This document shows, piece by piece, positions 17,357 through 25,062 of a stretch of 64,000 nucleotides of DNA (its first letter is position 1; each line of letters starts with the position of its first letter). Source of the DNA: Calditrichota bacterium (lineage in GTDB: Bacteria; Zhuqueibacterota; Zhuqueibacteria; Zhuqueibacterales; Geothermadaptataceae); the NCBI GenBank assembly GCA_008501765.1, contig QQUE01000004.1:124001-188000 (forward strand), given 5' to 3'. Made by a program: the position numbers and the translations under genes. The notes below the pieces were generated by a model. That model was given only the letters and a program-made list of their open reading frames with translations, was not told where the DNA came from and did not search any database.

Positions 17357-17761
17357 TCAAATCTTTGACTTTTCATAATCTTTGATCATCGCAAATATTT
17401 GCTTTTTAAGGACCATGTTTTTTTCATGGTTGATGTGCAGCTTCAAAAAGCCGATCGCCCAATCATTTTTCATTTTATGGAGTGCGCTAAGCGCCAACTG
17501 CCGGGCGTGCACATTTTTGTCGGTGCGATAAATCCGCATGATATCAAATACCGCTGCGTTCACCTCCAGTTTGTCCGAATAACTGATGATCCGCTGCAAT
17601 GCTGCGTAACGAACTCCCGGATTGCCCTCTTTAATGCATTTTACCAGATTTTTGCTGTACATTTTCCAAAACTCAGGACTGCGTTCAACTTCATCGGCCT
17701 GCACGGTTGTAAAAGAAAACAACAGGGCCAGAACAATAAATAAAGTAGAAATGCGTTTCAT
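17357..17761 (-). CDS. Small secreted HEAT-repeat-like protein
   Basis: 134 residues from the ATG at 17761, which has an ideal TTGGAGG seven bases upstream; the longer frame opening at 17830 lacks this and would bury the signal peptide. Signal peptide about 1-20 (FIVLALLFSFTTVQAD). The mature chain is all-helical with repeated units of about 35 residues containing VRYAALQRII and HARQLALSALHKM, as in HEAT or armadillo repeats, and a basic C-terminus. It probably acts as a periplasmic protein-binding module. No specific family was recognised. Confidence 0.65.
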   Translation of the reverse strand: MKRISTLFIVLALLFSFTTVQADEVERSPEFWKMYSKNLVKCIKEGNPGVRYAALQRIISYSDKLEVNAAVFDIMRIYRTDKNVHARQLALSALHKMKNDWAIGFLKLHINHEKNMVLKKQIFAMIKDYEKSKI

Positions 17762-18121
17762 ATTTGCCTCCAAAATTAACGAAATATGTGGTTTGTCTTT
17801 TTGCTCAATAAGACGATTGCAACTCGACATTGTTTCAATAAAAATAATCAGTTACAAACACACAATTTCATTGAATCAGTTATTGACAAAAGACTTGCAC
17901 CAATTTTTTCAGCACGCGCAATCAAGGAAAAAATTTCTTTACCTGTGGTAAATTCTCCCTTCCAAATCAATCCGGAATTTGAAAATTAAATAAAAATTTA
18001 GAACAAGATAATCAGTCCAAATTTTTGTGCCAAAGATATGTGCATTTTTATATAAATTTAACGGCCTGATTGAAAGGCGTACAACAATTCATCGCTTGTT
18101 GATGAGGGGAAATTGCGGTAA

Positions 18122-18829
18122 TTATTTCTGAGCGTCGCGAATCATCTTTTTCAACCGAAGATGTTTTTTCGCGTCGGGGGTGAGATGAATTTCAAATTCG
18201 TAGGGCGATTTCGTCCTCGGTTTGAAAATGTAGTAAGTTTTCCAGAACTTGATGATCATTACTCGCTCAAATATTTGAAAACCAAGGTGATTTAAAGAGC
18301 GTAACGAATTAAAATTGTTGCTGTCAACATAGGCGACTACGCCTTTATAACCTTTTTTTTGATAATACTTTAAAGCACGGTAAAGATTCAGTCCCTGCAA
18401 ACGTTGGCCCCGAAACGGCACGATTGTGAAGGAGCGGTAGGCATATTTATAATCTGCGCTAAAATGGATTTCCAAATTGGCGCACAGACGCGTTGGCAAA
18501 TCGGAATACCAGCAGTAATTGATCAAGTTTCCATTATCCAGCAGGCCCAGGCATTCATCTTTTTTATTTATTCCATCTTCAGCCACGTAGTCCGGCAAGC
18601 GGGTCGTTTCGATGTGCACATATTTATCAACTTCATCAGATGATAAAAATTTGTCCTGGTATTGCAAATTTAATTCTTTGATTTCGTGGTGCAGAACAGC
18701 TTCCTCGATGGCGAGGCAATGCAGTACTTTGAAATAAGTAAATAAATTGACGAACCGGATTACAAGATCGATCAAAATCCCTTTTAAGCCGACCGAAAAA
18801 AAATCCCTCTTTAGTTGATCCCAACTCAT
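18122..18829 (-). CDS. GNAT-family acetyltransferase-like protein
   Basis: 235 residues, cytoplasmic. The N-terminal half is not recognisable. Residues about 125-200 fit the GNAT core: a beta strand RSFTIVPFRGQRLQGLNLYR containing the acetyl-CoA-binding loop (R-G-Q-R-L-Q-G, close to Q/R-x-x-G-x-G/A), then a helix and YVDSNNFNSLRSLNHLGF, the usual N-x-x-S-x-x-x-x-x-x-x-G-F pattern. AGGGA precedes the start. It stands alone between a small secreted protein and a MITE-containing gap. The substrate is unknown; the glycine-poor loop makes activity slightly uncertain. Confidence 0.72.
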   Translation of the reverse strand: MSWDQLKRDFFSVGLKGILIDLVIRFVNLFTYFKVLHCLAIEEAVLHHEIKELNLQYQDKFLSSDEVDKYVHIETTRLPDYVAEDGINKKDECLGLLDNGNLINYCWYSDLPTRLCANLEIHFSADYKYAYRSFTIVPFRGQRLQGLNLYRALKYYQKKGYKGVVAYVDSNNFNSLRSLNHLGFQIFERVMIIKFWKTYYIFKPRTKSPYEFEIHLTPDAKKHLRLKKMIRDAQK

Positions 18830-19561
18830 TCAAATCCCTGGTGGTGATTAATATAACATAACGAATACCGTCATCCTGACTCATTTTGAACGGACAAGAT
18901 AACCCAAACTATTGTAAATTCAAAGCAAAGATTCATGGTACCGGGCCTTGCTGTAAACAGAAGTAAAATCGCAGAATCCGGATTTACAGCCCGGATTAAC
19001 TTGTAATCCCACTAAGTTTATTTTACTTATAAATTATTCAAGACCATAATTACACTCTTTTGCCGATTTTACGGAGGAATCAAACTGGCAAAGTGGATGC
19101 CTTCCCGATTTTCAGCATCGAATCCGTGAAGATTCATTTATAACGTGAGTTCGATGTAAGCTGTAACATTCTTTACCAAGCAAATTAAAATAGAGCGAAG
19201 GCGTCTCGCCGAGCGTTTCGTGTGTTATCCTCGGCGGGACGCCTTCGGACTATATCCTATAATTAATTCGTTTTGTCCCAATTCTTCTTATATCGAATTC
19301 ACGTTTTATAGATTCCACAAGAGGCGACGATAATTGAGTTTACTCCATGGCGGCGATTTAGCAAGCTTCACTGGATATTTAATGAGAAAAAACCAGAGAT
19401 TCATTGGAGGTAAGTATCAGATATTACAAAGTTCTAACCGATCTAATTTGAACTCGCAATTTCCTTGCATTTCTCGTAAAAATAGAATATTTTAACCGCC
19501 TTAGTTTCTTTGACACTTAAACCAACAACATAGATTTCATAATATGTAAAGAGGTATTCCC
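18830..19561. other. 732-base intergenic stretch with MITE copy B
   Basis: No credible gene was found. It contains the 163-bp MITE at 19143-19304. The last 250 bases lead into the aldolase gene and presumably hold its promoter, but no box could be assigned. Confidence 0.6.
19143..19304 (+). mobile_element. 163-bp-family MITE, copy B (162 bp)
   Basis: Begins ACGTGAGTTCGATGTAAG and ends with its inverted copy, one base changed (GAATTCACGT). The target duplication TTTATA lies at 19137-19142 and 19305-19310. The interior has two facing REP-like hairpins (GGCGTCTCGCC and GGCGGGACGCC). It is nearly identical to copies A, C and D. Confidence 0.88.
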
Positions 19562-20557
19562 ATGGCCACAAATTATAAAGATATCGGATTCGTAAACACA
19601 AAAGAGATGTTCAAAAAAGCTTTCGAAGGAAAATATGCCATCCCCGCCTTTAACTTCAATAATTTGGAGCAAATCCAGGCTGTCATCAATGGATGTGGCG
19701 AATCAAAATCGCCAGTTATTTTGCAGGTTTCCAGCGGTGCGCGGAAATACGCTGATCAAACAATGCTGCGCTACATGGCGGAAGGCGCCATGCAAATGGC
19801 TAAAGAGAAGGGTTACAATATTCCCGTCGCCCTGCATTTGGATCACGGTGACACTTACGAACTTTGCGTTTCCTGCATCGAGAGCGGTTTTTCGAGTGTA
19901 ATGATCGATGGCTCCCATCACCCTTACGAAAAAAATATTGAGTTGACCAGAAAAGTAGTCGAATATGCCCACAAATACGATGTTTCTGTCGAGGGTGAAC
20001 TCGGTGTTTTGGCCGGGATTGAAGACGATGTTGTTGCGGCCAAATCGATTTATACACAGCCGGATGAAGTGGAAGACTTCGTCAGTCGCACCGGCGTAGA
20101 TTCTTTGGCGATATCGATCGGCACTTCGCACGGTGCTTTCAAATTTAAGCCGGAGCAATGCACGAAAAACAAAGATGGCGTGCTTGTGCCTCCGCCATTG
20201 CGATTCGATATTCTCGAAGAAATCGAAAAACGTATCCCGGGATTTCCAATTGTATTGCACGGCGCCAGCTCTGTTTTGCCAGAATATGTTAACTTGATAA
20301 ATAATAACGGTGGTGCGTTGGAAGCCGCCGTTGGTATACCGGCAGAACAATTGCGCAAAGCAGCGAAATCTGCTGTCTGTAAAATCAATATCGATTCGGA
20401 TGGACGGCTTGTCGTCACTGGCATGATCCGCAAGATTTTCGCTGAGAAGCCGGAAGAATTTGACCCACGTAAATACCTCGGCCCTGCGAGAGATGAACTG
20501 ACAAAGATGATCATCGATAAAAATACACACGTACTTGGCAGTGCCGGCCGAGCCTGA
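19562..20557 (+). CDS. fba: Fructose-bisphosphate aldolase class II
   Basis: 331 residues, cytoplasmic zinc-dependent aldolase of glycolysis and gluconeogenesis, joining dihydroxyacetone phosphate and glyceraldehyde 3-phosphate. The barrel shows AIPAFNFNNLEQIQA near 26-40, LHLDHGDT at about 92-99 (zinc ligand and catalytic Asp), SVMIDGSHHPYEKNIE (about 119-134), VEGELGVLAGIEDD (about 147-160), SIGTSHGAFKF and VLHGASSV with the second zinc histidine. AGAGG lies upstream of the ATG. A strong terminator follows within 20 bases, so it is monocistronic. The insert around 155-165 is typical of the short class II type. Confidence 0.95.
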   Translation: MATNYKDIGFVNTKEMFKKAFEGKYAIPAFNFNNLEQIQAVINGCGESKSPVILQVSSGARKYADQTMLRYMAEGAMQMAKEKGYNIPVALHLDHGDTYELCVSCIESGFSSVMIDGSHHPYEKNIELTRKVVEYAHKYDVSVEGELGVLAGIEDDVVAAKSIYTQPDEVEDFVSRTGVDSLAISIGTSHGAFKFKPEQCTKNKDGVLVPPPLRFDILEEIEKRIPGFPIVLHGASSVLPEYVNLINNNGGALEAAVGIPAEQLRKAAKSAVCKINIDSDGRLVVTGMIRKIFAEKPEEFDPRKYLGPARDELTKMIIDKNTHVLGSAGRA

Positions 20558-20576
20558 TAAAATTATCCATTCTTTA

Positions 20577-20609
20577 AAAGCGCTGCAAAATATTGCAGCG
20601 CTTTTTTTT
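20577..20609 (+). terminator. Rho-independent terminator after the aldolase gene
   Basis: AAGCGCTGCAA and TTGCAGCGCTT form an 11-bp stem around a short AT loop, followed by eight T residues. Confidence 0.93.
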
Positions 20610-21139
20610 GTTTCAAAAACTACGCAATAGCCAAAAAGCCACTACACAAATTTCACTTAGGACGATGCAAAAACAACTAAACCACCATACACTGCAAGTG
20701 CATAGGTTTGGCCAGGGCTGAAAGTCCATTATTCAAGCATTAAATTTTCATAATTTGTAAGCCATCTTTTTCAATTGGTCATTAAAATGATCTTTCCCCC
20801 AGCGCCTACGCCAAACAGGAAATGCTTTTATTGGCCACAGATTAACACCGATGAAACACGGATTTATTAAACCCGATAAAATCTGTGTTCAATCAGTGTA
20901 AATCGGTGGCTGAAGTTTCTTCAATTCAATATTTGCATTGCATCTTTATTTTTTATGGCATTAACGGAAAGTCTTGCGCTGGAAGCGCATAGTTTTAAAC
21001 TAGCGCGCAGAAACAATAAAATTCGATGGGGAAATTGGATTGAAAGATGCACAAGAATAATCCATTAAAAAAATGGGATGCCGGGCAGCATCCCGTACGA
21101 GTAAAGTCGAATAAAAACAGATAAGATGTAAATTTAAGC
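20610..21139. other. Intergenic stretch with an imperfect palindromic repeat
   Basis: About 530 bases with no gene. At 20833-20911 GCCACAGATTAACACCGATG and the following bases are mirrored by an inverted imperfect copy ending AAATCGGTGGC. This resembles the cacagatt...aatctgtgg repeats widespread in bacterial genomes. Confidence 0.55.
20833..20911. repeat. Imperfect palindrome of the 'cacagatt/aatctgtgg' type
   Basis: Two arms of about 32 bases, inverted, with several mismatches, separated by a short AT-rich spacer. It is non-coding and no target duplication was identified. Confidence 0.6.
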
Positions 21140-21357
21140 CTTCGGTTATCCAGTTAACTCAGCTTCGCACAAACCCACCCCTGTTCGCTGCTCATCGGCT
21201 TTGCCGTTCGCATCGTTCTGTCCCCTCCAAGGATGGGATTTAGCCTGAGACGGTTTTCAAATCCCATCCCGGGAGGGGACGATATGCGAAAAAGCGTAGC
21301 GTTTTGCAGCATATCAGGGGTGGGTTCGTATTTAGCTGAGTTAACTGGATAACCAGG
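21140..21357. mobile_element. 218-bp palindromic element with 8-bp target duplication
   Basis: A 21-bp perfect terminal inverted repeat starts GGTTATCCAGTTAACTCAGC at 21144 and is mirrored at 21334-21354. Inside, ACCCACCCCTG/CAGGGGTGGGT and GTCCCCTCC/GGAGGGGAC pairs extend the symmetry. ATTTAAGC occurs directly on both sides (21132-21139 and 21358-21365). The right copy contains the stop codon of the Hpt gene, so insertion happened exactly at the gene end without changing the protein. There is no reading frame. Confidence 0.78.
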
Positions 21358-21359
21358 AT

Positions 21360-21755
21360 TTAAGCGAGATTATCGCCGTATTGCTTGATTGTCGAATGCA
21401 AATCAGTCAGGTGCTCGGTCAACTGCTGGTAGCCCGTATCAGCGGCGTCCAGTTCATTTTCCCGCCCCATGAACTCAAGGGATTTAGCTGCATCAAACAC
21501 AGGGCCTGTGGGCACAAAATTGCTGATGGAACCTTTCAATTTATGGGCAGTGCGTTGCAATGCCTCATTGTCGCCGCTGGCGATATTTTCCTTGATTTCC
21601 GAAAGTAAATTCACACTGTCTTCTAAAAAGATATCAAATAGTTCCTGTAAAAACTCGGCATCACCACCCACACGCTCCAATAGTTCATCAAAATCGACAT
21701 TCGATTCGACTTTTGAAACATTATGCCCGCCTGCATTATTGCCTGTTAAATCCAT
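21360..21755 (-). CDS. Histidine phosphotransfer (Hpt) domain protein
   Basis: 131 residues, a stand-alone Hpt four-helix protein. The phosphorylatable site is His71 in RTAHKLKGSISNF, preceded by DFDELLERVGGDAEFLQELF (about 31-50) and followed by AAKSLEFMGRE. Hpt proteins relay phosphate between hybrid histidine kinases and response regulators. No kinase or regulator is adjacent, so the partners are encoded elsewhere. AAGGAG precedes the ATG. A palindromic element abuts the stop codon. Confidence 0.88.
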   Translation of the reverse strand: MDLTGNNAGGHNVSKVESNVDFDELLERVGGDAEFLQELFDIFLEDSVNLLSEIKENIASGDNEALQRTAHKLKGSISNFVPTGPVFDAAKSLEFMGRENELDAADTGYQQLTEHLTDLHSTIKQYGDNLA

Positions 21756-22199
21756 ACTTCACTCCTTAAAATTAAATAGATAAATCATGTCCTTCTGAAA
21801 AAATGCCTTGTGATGCTACCACAACAATCGACCTTTTTTGGCATTTATTAAGAATCATCCCTCTATTTTAACACGTTTTAACAATAACAAATTGGGGCGG
21901 GCTAATGGAAGTGGGCTCACTTAGCGGATATTGTTTATTATGCGATTGTTCGACACATTCAGCTGTTAGAAATCCCAGATTTGACGTCCAGCAAAAATTG
22001 AACTATACGCATCCAAAAATTCGAGCATAAATGCCGGGAGTAATCAAGGAAATTATAATAAAATTGAAAAAATCGGCATCCGCTTTAAAATTCAGAGCGA
22101 TTCTCCCGATAGTTAATTTTGAGATGACTTATGATTTTAATTCTGGAAATATCACACCAGAACGTACGCCAATTACCGAGTCAATGAAAGGAATCAGTT
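21756..22199. other. 444-base divergent intergenic region
   Basis: Lies between the Hpt gene (minus) and PilZ gene (plus). It is AT-rich with no repeat or gene recognised. A plus-strand frame at 22031-22240 overlaps the PilZ start and has no ribosome binding site or similarity, so it was not called. Confidence 0.5.
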
Positions 22200-22568
22200 A
22201 TGCAAGAAACGCGTGCTGCCGAACAAATAGGTTTTGTTGATAAACGCAATTCCCAGCGTTTTGAATGCTGGAGCAGCCTCCAGTTTCACCATAACACCGC
22301 CTGGGAACGCGGTATCGCGACGGACATTAGTGATACTGGAATTCACATTGTTACGTTGCACCCGCTTGAAGAAGGAAGTAAAGTGAAAGTTTGTTTTGAT
22401 GAACCGGGGACATTCGGGAGCCGAACGTTGGTTGGGAAAGTTCGATGGAAAAGTGAACTTTCTCCTTTCGAATCGAAGAATTGGATTGCACCGAGTATGG
22501 GGATTGAATTTACTTCAAAGCTGCCGGTGGACGCCTCCGCTTTTGCTAAACAGAATAAACCCCAATAA
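22200..22568 (+). CDS. PilZ-domain protein (probable c-di-GMP receptor)
   Basis: 122 residues consisting of one PilZ domain. It has the two c-di-GMP-binding elements: R-x3-R in KRNSQRFE (about 16-23) and D-x-S-x-x-G in DISDTGIHI (about 43-51), then beta strands ending MGIEFTSKL. Single-domain PilZ proteins transmit c-di-GMP levels to motility, secretion or polysaccharide machinery. AAAGGA precedes the start. No cyclase or phosphodiesterase is nearby. A shared terminator separates it from convergent glgC. Confidence 0.87.
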   Translation: MQETRAAEQIGFVDKRNSQRFECWSSLQFHHNTAWERGIATDISDTGIHIVTLHPLEEGSKVKVCFDEPGTFGSRTLVGKVRWKSELSPFESKNWIAPSMGIEFTSKLPVDASAFAKQNKPQ

Positions 22569-22577
22569 TTTATATAC

Positions 22578-22617
22578 AAAAAAAGCCCGGCCATAATTCA
22601 GCCGGGCTTTTTTTTTA
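22578..22617. terminator. Bidirectional rho-independent terminator between PilZ gene and glgC
   Basis: AAAGCCCGGC and GCCGGGCTTT form the stem around CATAATTCA, flanked by an A-run on the left and a T-run on the right, so it can serve both convergent genes. Confidence 0.93.
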
Positions 22618-22629
22618 AGAATTCTTTGT

Positions 22630-23937
22630 TCAAGAAATTATTGAATTATCAGGAATAACCGCATTTTTGGGGACGACGAGAATGCCGTCACGAATGGCGT
22701 ATACAGAGTCCTGGTCTGCCCATTCCTGGCAACGGCCTTCAGCCAGCATTTTCACATTTTTACCAATCCGGGCATTTTTGTCGATTATTGCTTTCTCGAT
22801 TTCCGTATTTTCGCCGATGCCAATGGGGGGTATGCCCTGCTCTTTAGATTCGGCAATTTCAGCATCGGTCTCCATATAATCAGCACCCATGAGCACCACA
22901 TCCGTGAGTTTACATTTTTTCTGAATAATGCTGCGAATGCCGACAATACTGCCGCTGATTATGGCATTTTCAATACGTGCGGCATCACAAATGATGGATT
23001 GATTTATTGTACAGCAATTGATGAGCGCACCGGGTACAAATCGCGCGTGTGTGTAAATTGGTCTTTTTTCATCATAAAAGTTAAATTTTGCGTCCGGCTT
23101 GGTCAAATTAATCATTGCGCTATAAAACGATTTTATCGTCCCAATATCCTCCCAATAGTCATCAAAATAGTGGGCGACAACATTGTAGCCGTTAATGGCT
23201 TTGGGAAATATCTCTTTGCCGAAATCACTTTCATCCGTTCCTTCCAACATTTTAAACAAGGCCTCGCGGGAAAAAATATATATTCCCATTGAAGCCAGCA
23301 TGCAATTGTCGGATCCATTGTATCCCCGTTCTTTCACCCACTGCATGTTAGGAGCGTATTCTTGCAATAATTCCGGCGTATCCGGTTTTTCGTAAAAACT
23401 GTTTATTTTGCCTTTATTATCGGTTTTCAGAACACCAAAATGATAGGCCTCTTCCTGTTTAACCGGCAGCACGGATACCGTAACATCTGCATTTTGTTCC
23501 TTATGCGTGGCCAGCATTTCGCGGTAGTCCATCCGATAAAGATGATCTCCCGACAAGATGATAAAATAGTCAAATCCTTTGCCATTTAAATAAGTCAAAT
23601 TTTGCCGAACGGCATCGGCCGTGCCCTGATACCAGTTGGTATTGTCAAGGGTTCGCTGAGCGGCCAGAATTTGAGCAAATCCATTTTGCCAGGGTGCAAA
23701 AGGATAAGTCTGGGTAATATGGCGGTGGAGGGATTCGGCAGCAAATTGTGTTAACACAAACATTTTTCGAATGCCGGAGTGCAGGCAATTGCTCATGGCA
23801 ATATCAATCAGCCGAAATTTTCCCGCAATCGGCATAGCAGGTTTGGAGCGCTTTAGTGTCAGTGGGCTTAATCGTGATCCCTGGCCGCCAGCGAGAACGA
23901 CCGCAATCAAGTTATCAATAATCCGCATCTTATCCAT
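22630..23937 (-). CDS. glgC: Glucose-1-phosphate adenylyltransferase
   Basis: 435 residues, the bacterial ADP-glucose pyrophosphorylase that makes ADP-glucose for glycogen synthesis in the cytoplasm. The nucleotidyltransferase signature VVLAGGQGSRLSPLTLKRSKPAMPI spans about 13-37. Substrate-site segments GTADAVRQNL and ILSGDHLYRMDY (about 125-136) and the glucose-1-phosphate region FYEKP are present. The C-terminal left-handed beta-helix (from about 300) carries hexapeptide-like repeats. A second in-frame ATG three codons later has a slightly better upstream sequence, so the start is uncertain by three residues. No other glycogen gene is adjacent. Confidence 0.94.
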   Translation of the reverse strand: MDKMRIIDNLIAVVLAGGQGSRLSPLTLKRSKPAMPIAGKFRLIDIAMSNCLHSGIRKMFVLTQFAAESLHRHITQTYPFAPWQNGFAQILAAQRTLDNTNWYQGTADAVRQNLTYLNGKGFDYFIILSGDHLYRMDYREMLATHKEQNADVTVSVLPVKQEEAYHFGVLKTDNKGKINSFYEKPDTPELLQEYAPNMQWVKERGYNGSDNCMLASMGIYIFSREALFKMLEGTDESDFGKEIFPKAINGYNVVAHYFDDYWEDIGTIKSFYSAMINLTKPDAKFNFYDEKRPIYTHARFVPGALINCCTINQSIICDAARIENAIISGSIVGIRSIIQKKCKLTDVVLMGADYMETDAEIAESKEQGIPPIGIGENTEIEKAIIDKNARIGKNVKMLAEGRCQEWADQDSVYAIRDGILVVPKNAVIPDNSIIS

Positions 23938-24013
23938 CCCGATTTATTATATTCAAATAAAATCACATGTATCCGAAGTCTGAAATTCCTGAGATGCAAA
24001 AATCGCTAATATA

Positions 24014-24208
24014 ACGTGAGTTCGACATAAGGAAATTGCACTAATTTGTCTTAGCATCCCGGTTTTTGCAGCGCAATATACCGGGATATCAAACGATTAA
24101 CCCGAACAAAGGTTAAAGTGTTTTGCCTGGGAGATCCCGGCATCGCTTTGACACGCGAGCCAGGATGCCTTGTTTGGTATTCATTTTGTGCTTACACCGA
24201 ACTCACGT
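24014..24208. mobile_element. 195-bp element with the 163-bp MITE termini but a different interior
   Basis: Begins ACGTGAGTTCGACATAAG and ends CTTACACCGAACTCACGT, matching the termini of copies A-D at most positions. Between the ends the sequence is unrelated and contains ATCCCGG-type palindromic pieces (GCATCCCGG, CCGGGAT, GATCCCGGC). It has no reading frame. The flanks TAATATA and TAGTAAA match only partly, suggesting an older insertion. It shows that one transposase probably mobilises several unrelated cargoes. Confidence 0.72.
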
Positions 24209-24241
24209 TAGTAAAAATTCAGTCCCATCATTTTTTAAAAA

Positions 24242-24754
24242 TTATCCTTCAAATTCCTTAAGCTCTTTTTCGATTTGGTCTGAATGTTTATCCGAGGCTT
24301 TCGTGGTTTTGGCGGCGGCTTTGACTGTTGCAGGATGGGCTTTGAATAAATAAACCCATACGATATATCCGCCAATGAGAAGCACGACAACAGGCAAAAT
24401 GAAGACAAAATAATTAAAGCCTTCAAGTTTTGGCGTCGCTAAAATGCGCTCTCCATACTGTGCAATCATGGCTGCTTTTATTGATTCTTCAGAGCGACCA
24501 GCTTTCAATCCTTTTAGCACGGCTTCTTGCACCGCCTTGGCAGCCGGGGATTTATGTAGATTTGCTGTCTCGCTCCAGCAACAGGGAGCGATAAGCTGTG
24601 AAGTGATGTGATCTATTTGGTCTTGCGTTATCTCGGCTGGCTTTACTATTTCGGCCTGTGCTATTGTTGAATCAGTGCCTTGCTGCCCGTGTAAAGAAAC
24701 AACCAGGCCAAAAATTAACAATATAATTGACTGCGCAATTTTCATTCTGAACAT
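24242..24754 (-). CDS. CcmH/CycL-type cytochrome c biogenesis protein with a CC motif
   Basis: 170 residues from the ATG at 24754, which has TTGGAGG nine bases upstream; the longer frame beginning at 24817 lacks one. Signal peptide to about residue 24. The CcmH domain (about 40-110) has QLIAPCCWSETANLHKSPAA where classical CcmH has LRCxxC, followed by GRSEESIKAAMIAQYGERILA. A transmembrane helix (about 120-142) and a charged tail follow. Classical CcmH reduces apocytochrome c before haem attachment through its CxxC. The adjacent-cysteine variant occurs in several non-proteobacterial lineages. No other ccm gene is in the window. Confidence 0.8.
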   Translation of the reverse strand: MFRMKIAQSIILLIFGLVVSLHGQQGTDSTIAQAEIVKPAEITQDQIDHITSQLIAPCCWSETANLHKSPAAKAVQEAVLKGLKAGRSEESIKAAMIAQYGERILATPKLEGFNYFVFILPVVVLLIGGYIVWVYLFKAHPATVKAAAKTTKASDKHSDQIEKELKEFEG

Positions 24755-25062
24755 CGATTCAAACCTCCAACGAATCAGGGAATAATTATTATTTATCGAA
24801 AACAACAGGATCTGCAATAAAACCAGGAATTCTCCACGATCCGGTCCAGTTAAAAAACAACCAATTAATACGACTTGCAGAAAACGATGAAATCCCGGTT
24901 AACCCTTTATTAGTATAAAAAAAATTAAGATAAAAAGTATCATTTCTTTTCGTATTCCTAAATATTATGGCCCAAATCTACAACAATATTTTGGCTATCA
25001 CCCGCACCGATATTCTATTCACCTGGCGCTATCTGCAAGAATGCAAAATTTCCGCTACCACT

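Noticed and set aside
19703-20530. 275-codon minus-strand frame
   Set aside because: Antisense to the class II aldolase. The aldolase motifs leave no doubt about the coding strand.
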